A stretch of DNA of 64,000 nt from Streptomyces silvae. GTDB taxonomy: Bacteria; Actinomycetota; Actinomycetes; Streptomycetales; Streptomycetaceae. The stretch is taken from assembly GCF_016745505.1 (NCBI RefSeq), contig NZ_JAERUC010000086.1:62001-126000 (forward strand). Reading direction: 5' to 3'. A program made the translations under genes and the position numbers. Under the pieces are notes generated by a model. That model saw only the letters and a program-made list of their open reading frames with translations, made no database searches and was not told where the DNA came from. Shown here one piece after another: positions 10,121 through 20,028 of this stretch. How positions within the stretch are numbered: position 1 is the stretch's first letter; each line of letters starts with the position of its first letter.

Positions 10121-10620
10121 GTCGCGTCACCCGGGGTGTCCTGGGTGATCCGGGTGAGCCGCTCGGCGAGGTCGGCGGCCGTGTCGTGGGCGAGGCCCTC
10201 GATCCTCACCGCGCCCTTGGCGGAGGCGGTGGTGACGGTGACCGTGGCCAGCCCGAAGAGCTGTTCCAGCGGGCCGCGCACGGTGTCCACGGTCTGGATG
10301 CGGGACATCGGCGCGATCCGCCATTCCCGCAGGAGGACCCCGGTCCGTACGTAGACGGCCTCGTCGGTGACCTCCCAGCGGTGGATACGGAACCACCAGA
10401 GGGGGAAGAGGACGGCGCAGGACAGTCCGAGGACCGCCAGCACGGCTGCGGGCGTCCACAGCCAGAACCTGGCCGGGGCGATGAACGCCCCGAGGATGCC
10501 CAGGACCGCCACCGGGGCCGCCGTCAGCAGCAGCCACTGGGCCCGCCACCACCCGACGGCACCGCGGTCCGGCCGGTTGCGCGGCGGCCTGAGCCGTACC
10601 GTCCCCTCCCCCGTGGTCAT
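10117..10620 (-). CDS. PH-domain (bPH2/DUF304) membrane protein, YdbS-like
   Basis: 167 residues. Two hydrophobic segments at about 30-50 and 55-77 form a hairpin, followed by one bPH2 domain with the typical HRWEVTDEAVYVRTGVLLRE and RIQTVDTVRGPLEQLFGLAT motifs. It is the small partner of the downstream larger PH protein, four-base overlap. It starts three bases before the end of pgi on the same strand, so all three may share a transcript. Confidence 0.87.
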   Translation of the reverse strand: MTTGEGTVRLRPPRNRPDRGAVGWWRAQWLLLTAAPVAVLGILGAFIAPARFWLWTPAAVLAVLGLSCAVLFPLWWFRIHRWEVTDEAVYVRTGVLLREWRIAPMSRIQTVDTVRGPLEQLFGLATVTVTTASAKGAVRIEGLAHDTAADLAERLTRITQDTPGDAT

Positions 10621-10623
10621 CGC

Positions 10624-12276
10624 TCAGCGGCCGCGCAGCGCGCGGTACGTCGAGACGAGCGCGGCCGTGGAGCTGTCCAGCTGCTCGCCGCCCGTGCCCT
10701 CGGTGAGGACCGGCTCGATCTTCTTGGCGAGGACCTTGCCGAGCTCGACGCCCCACTGGTCGAAGGAGTCGATGTTCCAGACGGCGCCCTGGACGAAGAC
10801 CTTGTGCTCGTACAGGGCGATCAGCTGGCCGAGCACCGACGGGGTGAGACGGTCCGCGAGGATCGTGGTCGTCGGGTGGTTGCCGCGGAACGTCTTGTGC
10901 GGCACGAGCTCCTCGGGCACGCCCTCCGCGCGGACCTCCTCGGGCGTCTTGCCGAAGGCGAGGGCCTGGGTCTGGGCGAAGAAGTTGGCCATCAGCAGGT
11001 CGTGCTGGGCGATCAGCCCGGGCAGCAGGTCGTGGACCGGTGCGGCGAAGCCGATGAAGTCGGCCGGGATGATCTTCGTACCCTGGTGGATCAACTGGTA
11101 GTAGGCGTGCTGGCCGTTGGTGCCGGGGGTGCCCCAGACGACCGGGCCGGTCTCCCACTCCACCGGATTCCCGTCGCGGTCCACGGACTTGCCGTTGGAC
11201 TCCATGTCCAGCTGCTGCAAGTACGCGGTGAACTTGGACAGATAGTGGCTGTAGGGCAGCACCGCGTGCGACTGGGCGTCGAAGAACTCGCCGTACCAGA
11301 TGCCCAGCAGGCCCAGCAGCAGCGGGGCGTTCTCCTCCGCGGGGGCGGTGCGGAAGTGCTCGTCGACGAGGTGGAAGCCGTCGAGCATCTCGCGGAACCG
11401 GTCGGGGCCGATGGCGATCATCAGCGACAGGCCGATCGCCGAGTCGAAGGAGTACCGGCCTCCGACCCAGTCCCAGAACTCGAACATGTTGGCCGTGTCG
11501 ATGCCGAAGTCCGCGACCTTCTCCGCGTTGGTCGACAGCGCCACGAAGTGCTTGGCCACGGCGTCCTGACCGGCCCTCAGCTCGGTCAGGAGCCAGTCAC
11601 GGGCGGAGGTGGCGTTGGTGATGGTCTCGATCGTCGTGAACGTCTTGGACGCGACGATGAAGAGCGTCTGGGCCGGGTCGAGGCCCTGCACCGCCTCGTG
11701 GAGGTCGGCGCCGTCGACGTTCGACACGAAGCGGACGGTCAGCGAGCGGTCCGTGAAGGAGCGCAGCACCTCGTACGCCATGGCGGGTCCGAGGTCGGAG
11801 CCGCCGATGCCGATGTTGACGATGTTCTTGATCGGCCTGCCGGTGTGGCCGGTCCACTCGCCGGCCCTGATCCGGTCCGAGAACGTTGCCATCCGGTCCA
11901 GGACGTCGTGCACGGCGGGCACCACGTTCTCGCCGTCGACCTCGACCACGGCGCCCCGGGGGGCACGGAGCGCGGTGTGCAGGACGGCGCGGTCCTCGGT
12001 CGTGTTGATCTTCTCGCCGCGGAACATCGCGTCCCGCAGCCCGGCCACGTCGGTGGCGGCGGCGAGCTCGCGCAGCAGACGCAGCGTCTCGTCGGTGACC
12101 AGGTGCTTGGAGTAGTCGATGTGGAGGTCGCCGACGCGGAGGGTGTACTGCTTCCCCCGGTCCGGCGCGTCCGCGAACAGCTGCCGCAGATGCGTCCCCC
12201 CGAACTCCTCACGGTGCTTACCGAGAGCCGTCCACTCGGGCATCTGGTTGAGCTTGGTTCGGCTTTGTGCGTTCAT
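10624..12276 (-). CDS. pgi: Glucose-6-phosphate isomerase
   Basis: Interconverts glucose 6-phosphate and fructose 6-phosphate, linking glycolysis to the pentose phosphate operon next door. 550 residues from ATG at 12276 ([11 protein letters not shown]). A longer frame reaches 12330, but its extra residues look non-coding. Signatures: [16 protein letters not shown] (about 145), the sugar-isomerase stretch [13 protein letters not shown] and [20 protein letters not shown] (about 385-405). The catalytic Glu/His/Lys regions appear intact. Confidence 0.96.
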   Translation of the reverse strand: MNAQSRTKLNQMPEWTALGKHREEFGGTHLRQLFADAPDRGKQYTLRVGDLHIDYSKHLVTDETLRLLRELAAATDVAGLRDAMFRGEKINTTEDRAVLHTALRAPRGAVVEVDGENVVPAVHDVLDRMATFSDRIRAGEWTGHTGRPIKNIVNIGIGGSDLGPAMAYEVLRSFTDRSLTVRFVSNVDGADLHEAVQGLDPAQTLFIVASKTFTTIETITNATSARDWLLTELRAGQDAVAKHFVALSTNAEKVADFGIDTANMFEFWDWVGGRYSFDSAIGLSLMIAIGPDRFREMLDGFHLVDEHFRTAPAEENAPLLLGLLGIWYGEFFDAQSHAVLPYSHYLSKFTAYLQQLDMESNGKSVDRDGNPVEWETGPVVWGTPGTNGQHAYYQLIHQGTKIIPADFIGFAAPVHDLLPGLIAQHDLLMANFFAQTQALAFGKTPEEVRAEGVPEELVPHKTFRGNHPTTTILADRLTPSVLGQLIALYEHKVFVQGAVWNIDSFDQWGVELGKVLAKKIEPVLTEGTGGEQLDSSTAALVSTYRALRGR

Positions 12277-12389
12277 CCCGGAAATCGCCCACTTCTCTCG
12301 TACCTGCAACCTTCCCCGCTGCCCCTCCAACCTAATTGATCTGGAGGGTGCGACGGGGCATCGGCGAGCTGGTGGGCGGCATACGGATT

Positions 12390-12420
12390 CCGGCCGGGCA
12401 CCCAGGGGGTGACCGGCCGG
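12390..12420 (-). terminator. Terminator of the rbpA-family gene
   Basis: CCGGCCGG (12390-12397) and CCGGCCGG (12413-12420) pair, and inside them CACCC pairs with GGGTG, giving a 13-bp stem with small bulges. It lies just past the stop of the gene at 12430-12765. Confidence 0.8.
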
Positions 12421-12429
12421 TGAAAAGTC

Positions 12430-12765
12430 TCAGATCTCGCCGCGGAGTTTCGCGAGTGCCTCGGCGAGGATCGCCTCGCCGTCCGCGTCGCTGCGCCGCT
12501 CGCGCACGTACGCCAGGTGCGTCTTGTACGGCTCGGTGCGGGGCGGAGCCGGCGGGCTGTCCCGGTCCTGTCCTGCCGGGAAGCCGCAGCGCGGGCAGTC
12601 CCAGGTCTCCGGTACCTGCGCGTCATGGGCGAAGCTCGGCTGCGTCTCGTGCCCGTTCGAGCACCAGAAGGAGATGCGGGCCCGTGGCGCGGACTCGCCG
12701 CGCTCGGCCTCCCCCATCGGCCCCGCTCCGACCCGGCTTCCCCGGATCGCGTTGCCACTTGCCAC
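12430..12765 (-). CDS. rbpA: RbpA-family RNA polymerase-binding protein (paralogue type)
   Basis: 111 residues. RbpA proteins bind the group-1/2 sigma factor and RNA polymerase and stabilise open complexes in actinobacteria. The expected layout is visible: an Arg/Gly N-terminal tail (IRGSRVGAG), a zinc-type core with FWCSNGHE and WDCPRCGF (three Cys plus one His), and the C-terminal sigma-interacting helices (PYKTHLAYVRERRSDADG). The core sequence differs from the canonical streptomycete RbpA I remember (ATSYETDRG..., ERRTREELEE), so this is probably the second paralogue found beside pgi/secG. Its partner sigma factor is not shown by the sequence. Confidence 0.85.
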   Translation of the reverse strand: MASGNAIRGSRVGAGPMGEAERGESAPRARISFWCSNGHETQPSFAHDAQVPETWDCPRCGFPAGQDRDSPPAPPRTEPYKTHLAYVRERRSDADGEAILAEALAKLRGEI

Positions 12766-12874
12766 GGTCGTAACTCCCTGCGTGATGGTGCTCGAAGATG
12801 CCCCAGTCTACGTAAGGCCCAACGCGCGTCCAGTGAAAGGAGTTACACCGTCACCGGGAATCGCGAACGACGGG

Positions 12875-13111
12875 TCAGCTGTCCAGCTTGATGAGCAGAG
12901 CAAGGACGACAATGCACGCGAACCAGGCCAGACCGACCACGACGGTGATGCGGTCGAGGTTCCGCTCGGCGACCGAAGAGCCGCCCACGGAGGACTGCAT
13001 TCCCCCACCGAACATGTCGGAAAGGCCGCCGCCCTTTCCCTTGTGCATCAGCACCAGCAGCATCAGCAGCAGGCTGAAGACGATCAGGGCGATCTCGAAC
13101 GCCAAAACCAC
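12875..13111 (-). CDS. secG: Preprotein translocase subunit SecG
   Basis: 78 residues with two membrane helices (about 4-22 and 55-74) joined by a Gly-rich loop (GKGGGLSDMFGGGMQSSVGG), the SecG pattern. It is the accessory subunit of the SecYEG protein-export channel. It stands alone between the tpiA terminator and the rbpA-family gene, as in other streptomycetes. Confidence 0.93.
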   Translation of the reverse strand: MVLAFEIALIVFSLLLMLLVLMHKGKGGGLSDMFGGGMQSSVGGSSVAERNLDRITVVVGLAWFACIVVLALLIKLDS

Positions 13112-13157
13112 GGCTGGTCCCTACTTTCCGGAATTCCTAGGACTGCATGTACGAACA

Positions 13158-13193
13158 GCGGGGGCCCGGGGGTATACCCCCCTCGGCCCCCGC
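13158..13193 (-). terminator. Terminator of the gap-pgk-tpiA operon
   Basis: GCGGGGGCC (13158-13166) pairs with GGCCCCCGC (13185-13193); a nested GGGGGTATACCCCC palindrome lies inside. It follows tpiA and precedes secG, separating the two transcripts. Confidence 0.8.
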
Positions 13194-13224
13194 AAGGGTA
13201 CGACGGATCCGCGCTACCGCATAC

Positions 13225-14001
13225 TCACTGGTCGCGGAAGCGGACGATCTTGACGAACTCGTCGGCGTCGAGTGCGGCACCGCCGATGAGGGCGCCGTCC
13301 ACGTCGGGCTGCGCCATGATGGCCGCGACGTTGCCCGACTTCACCGAGCCGCCGTACTGGATACGGACGGCGTCGGCCAGCTCCTGCGAGTACAGCTCGG
13401 CGAGACGGCCGCGGATCGCACCGCAGACCTCCTGCGCGTCCTCGGGGGTGGCGACCTCGCCGGTCCCGATGGCCCAGACCGGCTCGTAGGCGATCACGAT
13501 GGTCTCGGCCTGCTCGGCCGGGATGTCCTTCAGCGCTCCGTCGAGCTGCGCCAGCGTGTAGGAGACCTGGTCACCGGCCTTGCGGATGTCCAGGCCCTCG
13601 CCGACGCAGAGGATCGGGGTCAGGCCGTGCTTGAAGGCGGCCTTCACCTTGGCGTTGCAGATCTCGTCGTTCTCGCCGTGGTACTGGCGGCGCTCGCTGT
13701 GGCCGACGGCCACGAACGTGCACTTCAGCTTGGCGAGCATCGGGCCGGAGATCTCACCGGTGTACGCGCCGGAATCATGCGCCGAGATGTCCTGGGCGCC
13801 GTACTTGATCTTCAGCTTGTCGCCGTCGACCAGCGTCTGCACGGAGCGCAGGTCGGTGAAGGGCGGCAGGACGGCGACCTCGACCGCGTCGTAGTCCTTG
13901 TCGGCCAGGGCGAAGGCGAGCTTCTGGACGTGGGCGATGGCCTCGAGGTGGTTGAGGTTCATCTTCCAGTTGCCCGCCATGAGCGGGGTGCGAGTGGTCA
14001 T
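13225..14001 (-). CDS. tpiA: Triosephosphate isomerase
   Basis: TIM-barrel enzyme interconverting dihydroxyacetone phosphate and glyceraldehyde 3-phosphate. 258 residues. Catalytic residues are in place: Lys in AGNWKMN (about 11-17), His in VGHSERRQ (about 100) and Glu in [11 protein letters not shown] (about 172). The phosphate-gripping GGSVK motif is near 238. It starts 6 bp after the pgk stop, so it is the last gene of the glycolytic operon. Confidence 0.97.
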   Translation of the reverse strand: MTTRTPLMAGNWKMNLNHLEAIAHVQKLAFALADKDYDAVEVAVLPPFTDLRSVQTLVDGDKLKIKYGAQDISAHDSGAYTGEISGPMLAKLKCTFVAVGHSERRQYHGENDEICNAKVKAAFKHGLTPILCVGEGLDIRKAGDQVSYTLAQLDGALKDIPAEQAETIVIAYEPVWAIGTGEVATPEDAQEVCGAIRGRLAELYSQELADAVRIQYGGSVKSGNVAAIMAQPDVDGALIGGAALDADEFVKIVRFRDQ

Positions 14002-14007
14002 GAAAGG

Positions 14008-15219
14008 TCAGTCCTCCAGTGCGGCGAGGCCGGGAAGCGTCTTGCCCTCGAGGTATTCGAGGCTGGCGCCGCCACCGGTCGAGATGTGTCCGAATGCGTT
14101 CTCGTCGAAGCCCAGGATGCGGACGGCGGCCGCGGAGTCCCCGCCGCCGACGACGCTGAAGGCCTCGGAGTCGACGAGGGCCTGGGCGACCGCCTTGGTG
14201 CCCTCGGCGTAGTCGGGGTGTTCGAAGACGCCCATCGGGCCGTTCCAGAAGACGGTGGCCGCGTCGGCGAGCTTGTCCGCGTACAGCTTGCGGGTCTCCG
14301 GGCCGATGTCCAGGCCCTCCTGGTCGGCCGGGATGGCGTCCGCGGCAACCGTGGTGGGGTGGGCCGGGGCCTTCGTCTTCAGGTCCGGGAACTCGCCCGC
14401 GACCAGGACGTCGACGGGGAGCACGAACTCCACGCCGAGCTCCTCGGCCCGCTTGAGGTAGCCCTGGACGGCCGGGACCTGGTCCTCCTGGAGCAGCGAG
14501 ATGCCGACCTCGTGACCCTTGGCCTTGAGGAAGGTGTACGCCATGCCGCCGCCGATCAGGATGCGGTCGGCCTTCTCCAGCAGGTGGTCGATCACGCCGA
14601 GCTTGTCGGAGACCTTGGCACCGCCGAGGACCACGGCGTACGGGCGCGCAACGTCCTCGGTGAGCTTCTTCAGGACGCCGACCTCGGTGGCGATCAGACC
14701 GCCGGCCGCGTGCGGCAACCGGGCCGGGAGGTCGTAGACCGAGGCGTGCTTGCGGTGGACGGCGCCGAAGCCGTCACCCACGTAGACGTCGGCGAGCTCG
14801 GCGAGCTGGTCGGCGAAGGCGCCGCGCTCGGCGTCGTCCTTCGACGTCTCGCCGGGGTTGAAGCGGAGGTTCTCGATGACGGCGACCTGGCCGTCGGTGA
14901 GGCCGGCGACGGTCGCGCGGGCTGACTCGCCGACGGTGTCGGTCGCGAAGGCGACCTCGGTGCCGAGCAGCTCGCCGAGGCGCGCGGCGGCGGGGGCCAG
15001 CGAGAAGGCCGGGTCCGGGGTGCCCTTGGGGCGGCCCAGGTGCGAGGCGACGACGACCCGCGCGCCGGCTTCGGCGAGCGCGGCGATCGTCGGGCGGACG
15101 GCGCGGATGCGGCCGTCGTCGGTGATCGTGGTGCCGTCCAGCGGCACGTTGAGGTCGGCGCGGACGAATACCCGCTTGCCCGCGACCCCTTCGGCGAGAA
15201 GTTCGTCGATCGTCTTCAT
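14008..15219 (-). CDS. pgk: Phosphoglycerate kinase
   Basis: Transfers phosphate from 1,3-bisphosphoglycerate to ADP. 403 residues from ATG at 15219 (MKTIDELL). The ribosome site AAGGAG lies 13 bases upstream of that codon, while the nearer ATGGGA is too close to it. Signature [14 protein letters not shown] (about 17-30), HLGRPKG (about 62) and the nucleotide-site GGGDSAAAV (about 370) are present. Between gap and pgk is a strong hairpin, so pgk-tpiA may be expressed below gap. Confidence 0.97.
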   Translation of the reverse strand: MKTIDELLAEGVAGKRVFVRADLNVPLDGTTITDDGRIRAVRPTIAALAEAGARVVVASHLGRPKGTPDPAFSLAPAAARLGELLGTEVAFATDTVGESARATVAGLTDGQVAVIENLRFNPGETSKDDAERGAFADQLAELADVYVGDGFGAVHRKHASVYDLPARLPHAAGGLIATEVGVLKKLTEDVARPYAVVLGGAKVSDKLGVIDHLLEKADRILIGGGMAYTFLKAKGHEVGISLLQEDQVPAVQGYLKRAEELGVEFVLPVDVLVAGEFPDLKTKAPAHPTTVAADAIPADQEGLDIGPETRKLYADKLADAATVFWNGPMGVFEHPDYAEGTKAVAQALVDSEAFSVVGGGDSAAAVRILGFDENAFGHISTGGGASLEYLEGKTLPGLAALED

Positions 15220-15261
15220 CTCTGTTCCCATACTCCTTGGAAGGACGGATGAGCATGCGAG

Positions 15262-15299
15262 GGGGCTCGAACGGCGCCGCGTCGCGCCGTCCGAGCCCC
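15262..15299 (-). terminator. Hairpin between gap and pgk
   Basis: GGGGCTCG (15262-15269) pairs with CGAGCCCC (15292-15299), and inside them ACGGCGC pairs with GCGCCGT. It is strong enough to terminate or to attenuate gap transcripts before pgk. Confidence 0.8.
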
Positions 15300-15333
15300 T
15301 CACATCACACCTGGATGCCTGCCGATCCTAGGA

Positions 15334-16359
<1,026 letters not shown>

Positions 16360-16478
16360 TTAGGAACGCCGGTTTCGATGCCGGCGAGTTTTATAGGGAT
16401 GTCCCCGACCGCCTCCGACCCTACCTCTCCGAAGGCCCGGGAGTGACATCGAGAGCGGTGGTGCGAAAAGGGATCCCC

Positions 16479-16498
16479 TTACTCCCGAGTAGGAGTAA
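16479..16498. promoter_or_regulatory. Inverted repeat, possible operator of gap
   Basis: TTACTCC (16479-16485), a 6-base spacer CGAGTA, then GGAGTAA (16492-16498). A 20-bp dyad of this form about 135 bp before the gap start is a plausible regulator site. No regulator is identified. Confidence 0.4.
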
Positions 16499-16923
16499 CG
16501 GATTCCGGTCGCGGAGGGCGGCGGGGGCGCCCACCGTTCGCCGCACGTCACGAAGCGTCAACACCCTCCCGATCCAGTCCCCTTGCGCTGCCACGGCAGC
16601 GCGCGACGGCCTCCGGGGGCATATCACCGGGAGTCACCGGGAGGGGAGCTGACACGGGATCAGCTGCCGGGATTCCACCCTGAGGGGGCGGCCGGAATGG
16701 CCTCCGGGGCATATTCATCCGGAGGGGGACGCGGCGAACCGTAAGTGCCACGCTCAATTGTGCGGAGGGGCACTCAATCGATAAATGCGCCCGTTCGGCC
16801 GCACACCCCGCTGCGCACTTTCGGGAGACATGGACGGCGGAACTACGGAGATCGCCGCTCATTCGTGCGGGGTGGCGCTCGCAATCCATTCCTTGAAAAT
16901 TCACCACCGCATGACTCTCTCGC

Positions 16924-16972
16924 CTCATGAGTCACACGTGATGCCTCGTCCCTCATGGGTCATACGGGATGC
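16924..16972. repeat. Imperfect tandem direct repeat, 28-bp period
   Basis: CTCATGAGTCACACGTGATG at 16924 and CTCATGGGTCATACGGGATG at 16952 agree at 17 of 20 positions and are spaced exactly 28 bp apart. A third partial element, CATGACTC, starts at 16910. The block lies in non-coding DNA just beyond the whiA terminator. Confidence 0.6.
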
Positions 16973-17002
16973 TCGCGCCTCCTGGTTCACGGGGGAATGG
17001 CT

Positions 17003-17042
17003 GAGGCCCCGGCCGGGGGTGACACCTCCAGGCCGGGGCCTC
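17003..17042 (-). terminator. Terminator of the uvrC-rapZ-yvcK-whiA operon
   Basis: GAGGCCCCGGCC (17003-17014) is perfectly complementary to GGCCGGGGCCTC (17031-17042). It starts ten bases after the whiA stop codon. Confidence 0.9.
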
Positions 17043-17051
17043 CTGCCGCTC

Positions 17052-18041
17052 TCAGCCCACGAGGCCGTCGGCCAGCTCCTCGCTGAGCGTCGACTCCGTC
17101 CCGGGGATGCCGAGGTCCTGGGCCCGCTTGTCCGCCATGGCCAGCAGGCGCCTGATCCGGCCCGCGACCGCGTCCTTGGTCAGCGGCGGGTCGGCGAGCG
17201 CTCCCAGCTCCTCCAGGGAGGCCTGCTTGTGCTCCATGCGCAGCCGTCCGGCCGCCGCGAGGTGCTCGGGGACCTCCTCGCCCAGGATCTCCAGGGCGCG
17301 CCCCACCCGGGCGCCGGCGGCGACCGCGGCGCGGGCGGAGCGGCGGAGGTTGGCGTCGTCGAAGTTGGCGAGCCGGTTGGCCGTGGCGCGGACCTCCCGC
17401 CGCATCCGGCGCTCCTCCCAGGCCAGCACCGACTCATGGGCGCCGAGGCGGGTCAGCAGGGCACCGATGGCGTCACCGTCACGGACGACGACACGGTCGA
17501 CGCCGCGCACCTCGCGGGCCTTGGCCGCAATGGAGAGCCTGCGTGCGGCCCCGACCAGGGCGAGCGCGGCCTCCGGGCCGGGGCAGGTCACCTCGAGCGA
17601 GGAGGAACGTCCGGGCTCGGTGAGCGAGCCGTGCGCCAGGAAGGCACCGCGCCAGGCCGCCTCCGCGTCGCAGGTGGCCCCCGAGACCACCTGCGGGGGG
17701 AGGCCGCGGATGGGGCGGCCGCGGCCGTCCACCAGGCCGGTCTGGCGTGCCAGCTGGTCGCCGCCCGCCACCACTCGTACGACGTAGCGGGAGCCCCGGC
17801 GCAGGCCGCCGGGAGCCATCACGATCAGCTCCGAGCTGTGCCCGAAGATCTCGAGGATGTCCCGCTTGAGCCGGCGGGCCGCCATGGCCGTGTCCAGCTC
17901 GGCCTCGATCACAATCCGGCCGCTCACCAGGTGCAGCCCGCCCGCGAACCGAAGAATCGCCGAAACCTCTGCCTTTCTGCAGCAGGTCCGGGTCACGGGA
18001 AGCCGAGAGACTTCGTCCTTCACCGCTGGCGTCATCGCCAT
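17052..18041 (-). CDS. whiA: Sporulation transcription regulator WhiA
   Basis: WhiA works with WhiB to switch Streptomyces from aerial growth to sporulation septation; orthologues occur across Gram-positives. 329 residues: an N-terminal degenerate homing-endonuclease (LAGLIDADG-like) fold with [19 protein letters not shown] (about 20-39) and GCFLAHG-like [11 protein letters not shown] (about 130), then a C-terminal helix-turn-helix (about 240-320, [21 protein letters not shown]). It overlaps the yvcK end by ten bases and is the last gene of the uvrC-rapZ-yvcK-whiA set, conserved in actinobacteria. Confidence 0.96.
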   Translation of the reverse strand: MAMTPAVKDEVSRLPVTRTCCRKAEVSAILRFAGGLHLVSGRIVIEAELDTAMAARRLKRDILEIFGHSSELIVMAPGGLRRGSRYVVRVVAGGDQLARQTGLVDGRGRPIRGLPPQVVSGATCDAEAAWRGAFLAHGSLTEPGRSSSLEVTCPGPEAALALVGAARRLSIAAKAREVRGVDRVVVRDGDAIGALLTRLGAHESVLAWEERRMRREVRATANRLANFDDANLRRSARAAVAAGARVGRALEILGEEVPEHLAAAGRLRMEHKQASLEELGALADPPLTKDAVAGRIRRLLAMADKRAQDLGIPGTESTLSEELADGLVG

Positions 18042-19066
18042 GGGCCGATCCTTCCATGCATCCGAAAAATACGGTCGTACGCGGCGGCCAACAGCTCCGG
18101 ATCATGAATCGGAACGCCGTCGGGTGAGGCCACGGGGGCCAGCTCGACCGCGGCTCCGAGCCGCTGTGCGGCATCGGCGAGGGACTCACGGTCGGGCACG
18201 GCGGCCTCGTCGGCCAGCACCACGTCCATGGCGAGTTTAGGGGCGTGTCGTCCCAAAACCTCCAAATGACGCTGCGGTGAGAAGCCTTCTGTTTCACCGG
18301 GTTGTGGTGCGAGGTTCAGCGAGAGGACCTTACGGGCCTTCGTGGTGACCAGTGCGTCCAGCAGTTCGGGCACCAGAAGATGCGGGATCACGGAGGAGAA
18401 CCAGGACCCCGGGCCGAGCACCACCCAGTCGGCGTCGAGCACCGCGGCCACCGCTTCGGGGACCGCCGGCGGGTCGGCGGGCACGAGGTGGACGGACTGC
18501 ACCTCGCCGGGGGTCAGCGCCACCGTCGCCTGGCCGCGCACGGTGACGACCTCCTCGGGGCGCTCCAGGTCGTGCCCCCGCACGAGGGCCTGGAGCTCCA
18601 GGGGGACGGCGGACATCGGCAGCACCCTGCCGTGGGCCCCGAGCAGCTTGCCGACCAGGTCGAGGGCCTGGACATGGTCGCCCAGCTGTTCCCAGAGGGC
18701 GACGATGAGCAGATTGCCCACCGCGTGCTCGTGCAGATCGCCCTTGGACTCGAAGCGGTGCTGGATGACCTGGGCCCAGGTCTGGCCCCACTCGTCGTCG
18801 CCGCAGAGCGCGGCGAGCGCTTTGCGCAGGTCTCCCGGCGGGAGGACACCGAGCTCCTCGCGGAGCCGGCCGCTGGAGCCGCCGTCGTCGGCGACGGTCA
18901 CCACGGCCGTGAGATCGCCGGTGATCCGGCGCAGCGCCGTGAGCGAGGCCGACAGCCCCATGCCGCCGCCGAGGGCGACGACCTTGGGCTGTGCGCCGCG
19001 CTTACGGCCGGAGAGCGCGGCCGTGGCCCTGCTCAGCCGGCGCTGGCGCAGATTGCGACTGCTCAC
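18032..19066 (-). CDS. yvcK: YvcK/CofD-like protein (gluconeogenesis factor family)
   Basis: 344 residues. N-terminal [18 protein letters not shown] and [16 protein letters not shown] give the Rossmann-like CofD/UPF0052 fold. In Bacillus and mycobacteria YvcK/CuvA binds UDP-sugars and affects carbon balance and cell-wall growth. Its first codon overlaps the rapZ stop (four bases) and its end overlaps whiA, so the three proteins are probably made in a coupled manner. Confidence 0.93.
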   Translation of the reverse strand: MSSRNLRQRRLSRATAALSGRKRGAQPKVVALGGGMGLSASLTALRRITGDLTAVVTVADDGGSSGRLREELGVLPPGDLRKALAALCGDDEWGQTWAQVIQHRFESKGDLHEHAVGNLLIVALWEQLGDHVQALDLVGKLLGAHGRVLPMSAVPLELQALVRGHDLERPEEVVTVRGQATVALTPGEVQSVHLVPADPPAVPEAVAAVLDADWVVLGPGSWFSSVIPHLLVPELLDALVTTKARKVLSLNLAPQPGETEGFSPQRHLEVLGRHAPKLAMDVVLADEAAVPDRESLADAAQRLGAAVELAPVASPDGVPIHDPELLAAAYDRIFRMHGRIGPWR

Positions 19067-20028
19067 TCTCGCCCCATGTCCCGGTGGACGAGGACGGTCT
19101 CGATCCCCTCCGTGGCCAGCCGGGCGGCCAGCTTCTCCGACATCGCCACGGAACGGTGCTTGCCGCCCGTACAGCCCACGGCGATGGTCACGTAACGCTT
19201 GCCCTCACGGCGGTAACCGGCGGCGATGAGCTGGAGCAGCTCCGTGTACTGGTTGAGGAACTCCTTGGCGCCCGGCTGGTCGAAGACGTAGTCGGACACC
19301 TCCTCGTTGAGCCCGGTGAAGGGGCGGAGCTCGGGGACCCAGTGCGGATTCGGCAGGAAGCGGCAGTCGACGACGAGGTCGGCGTCGACCGGAAGGCCGT
19401 ACTTGAAGCCGAACGACATCACCGTCGCCCGCAGCTCGGGCTCCTCGTCGCCGGCGAACTGGGCGTCCATCTTGGCCCGCAGCTCGTGCACGTTGAGGCT
19501 GGAGGTGTCGATGACCAGGTCGGCGTCGCCGCGCAGCTCACGCAGCAGGTCACGCTCGGCCGCGATGCCGTCGACGATGCGGCCGTCTCCCTGGAGCGGG
19601 TGCGGGCGCCGGACCGATTCGAAACGGCGTACGAGGGCGTCGTCGGAGGACTCCAGGAAGACGATCCGCCGGGTGACGTTCTTCGCCTCCAGATCGGCCA
19701 GGGACTCCCGGAGGTTGTCGAAGAACCGGCGCCCCCGTACGTCGACGACGACGGCGATGCGGGCGACGTTGCCCTGGGACCGGGCGCCGAGCTCCACCAT
19801 CGTGGGGATCAGCGCGGGCGGCAGGTTGTCCACGACGAACCAGCCGAGGTCCTCCAGACACTTGGCGGCGGTGCTGCGCCCGGCGCCCGACATTCCGGAG
19901 ATGATCACCAGCTCGGGGATGGCGGGCGTGGTGGCCTCGGCCTTCTCCGTGGTGCTTCCCGTACTCACGTGTGCTGCTCCGTCTGCTCGACCGCGTTCGT
20001 TCCGGTGTTCATGCGCGTGCTCGGTCAT
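19063..20028 (-). CDS. rapZ: RapZ/YvcJ-family nucleotide-binding protein
   Basis: 321 residues. After a polar 38-residue head comes a P-loop [10 protein letters not shown] (about 45) in which the usual Lys is Arg, as in other actinobacterial members, then WFVVDNLPP. The C-terminal half has the conserved [10 protein letters not shown] (about 285). In E. coli RapZ is an RNA adaptor controlling glmS through small RNAs; whether the streptomycete protein binds RNA is unknown. GTG codons about 20 residues inside could be alternative starts. It is coupled to uvrC upstream and yvcK downstream by four-base overlaps. Confidence 0.92.
   Translation of the reverse strand: MTEHAHEHRNERGRADGAAHVSTGSTTEKAEATTPAIPELVIISGMSGAGRSTAAKCLEDLGWFVVDNLPPALIPTMVELGARSQGNVARIAVVVDVRGRRFFDNLRESLADLEAKNVTRRIVFLESSDDALVRRFESVRRPHPLQGDGRIVDGIAAERDLLRELRGDADLVIDTSSLNVHELRAKMDAQFAGDEEPELRATVMSFGFKYGLPVDADLVVDCRFLPNPHWVPELRPFTGLNEEVSDYVFDQPGAKEFLNQYTELLQLIAAGYRREGKRYVTIAVGCTGGKHRSVAMSEKLAARLATEGIETVLVHRDMGRE

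Noticed and set aside
16548..16928. A 126-codon open frame on the minus strand in the gap-whiA intergenic region
   Set aside because: Third codon positions are not G/C-biased, there is no ribosome site, and the translation has no recognisable feature.
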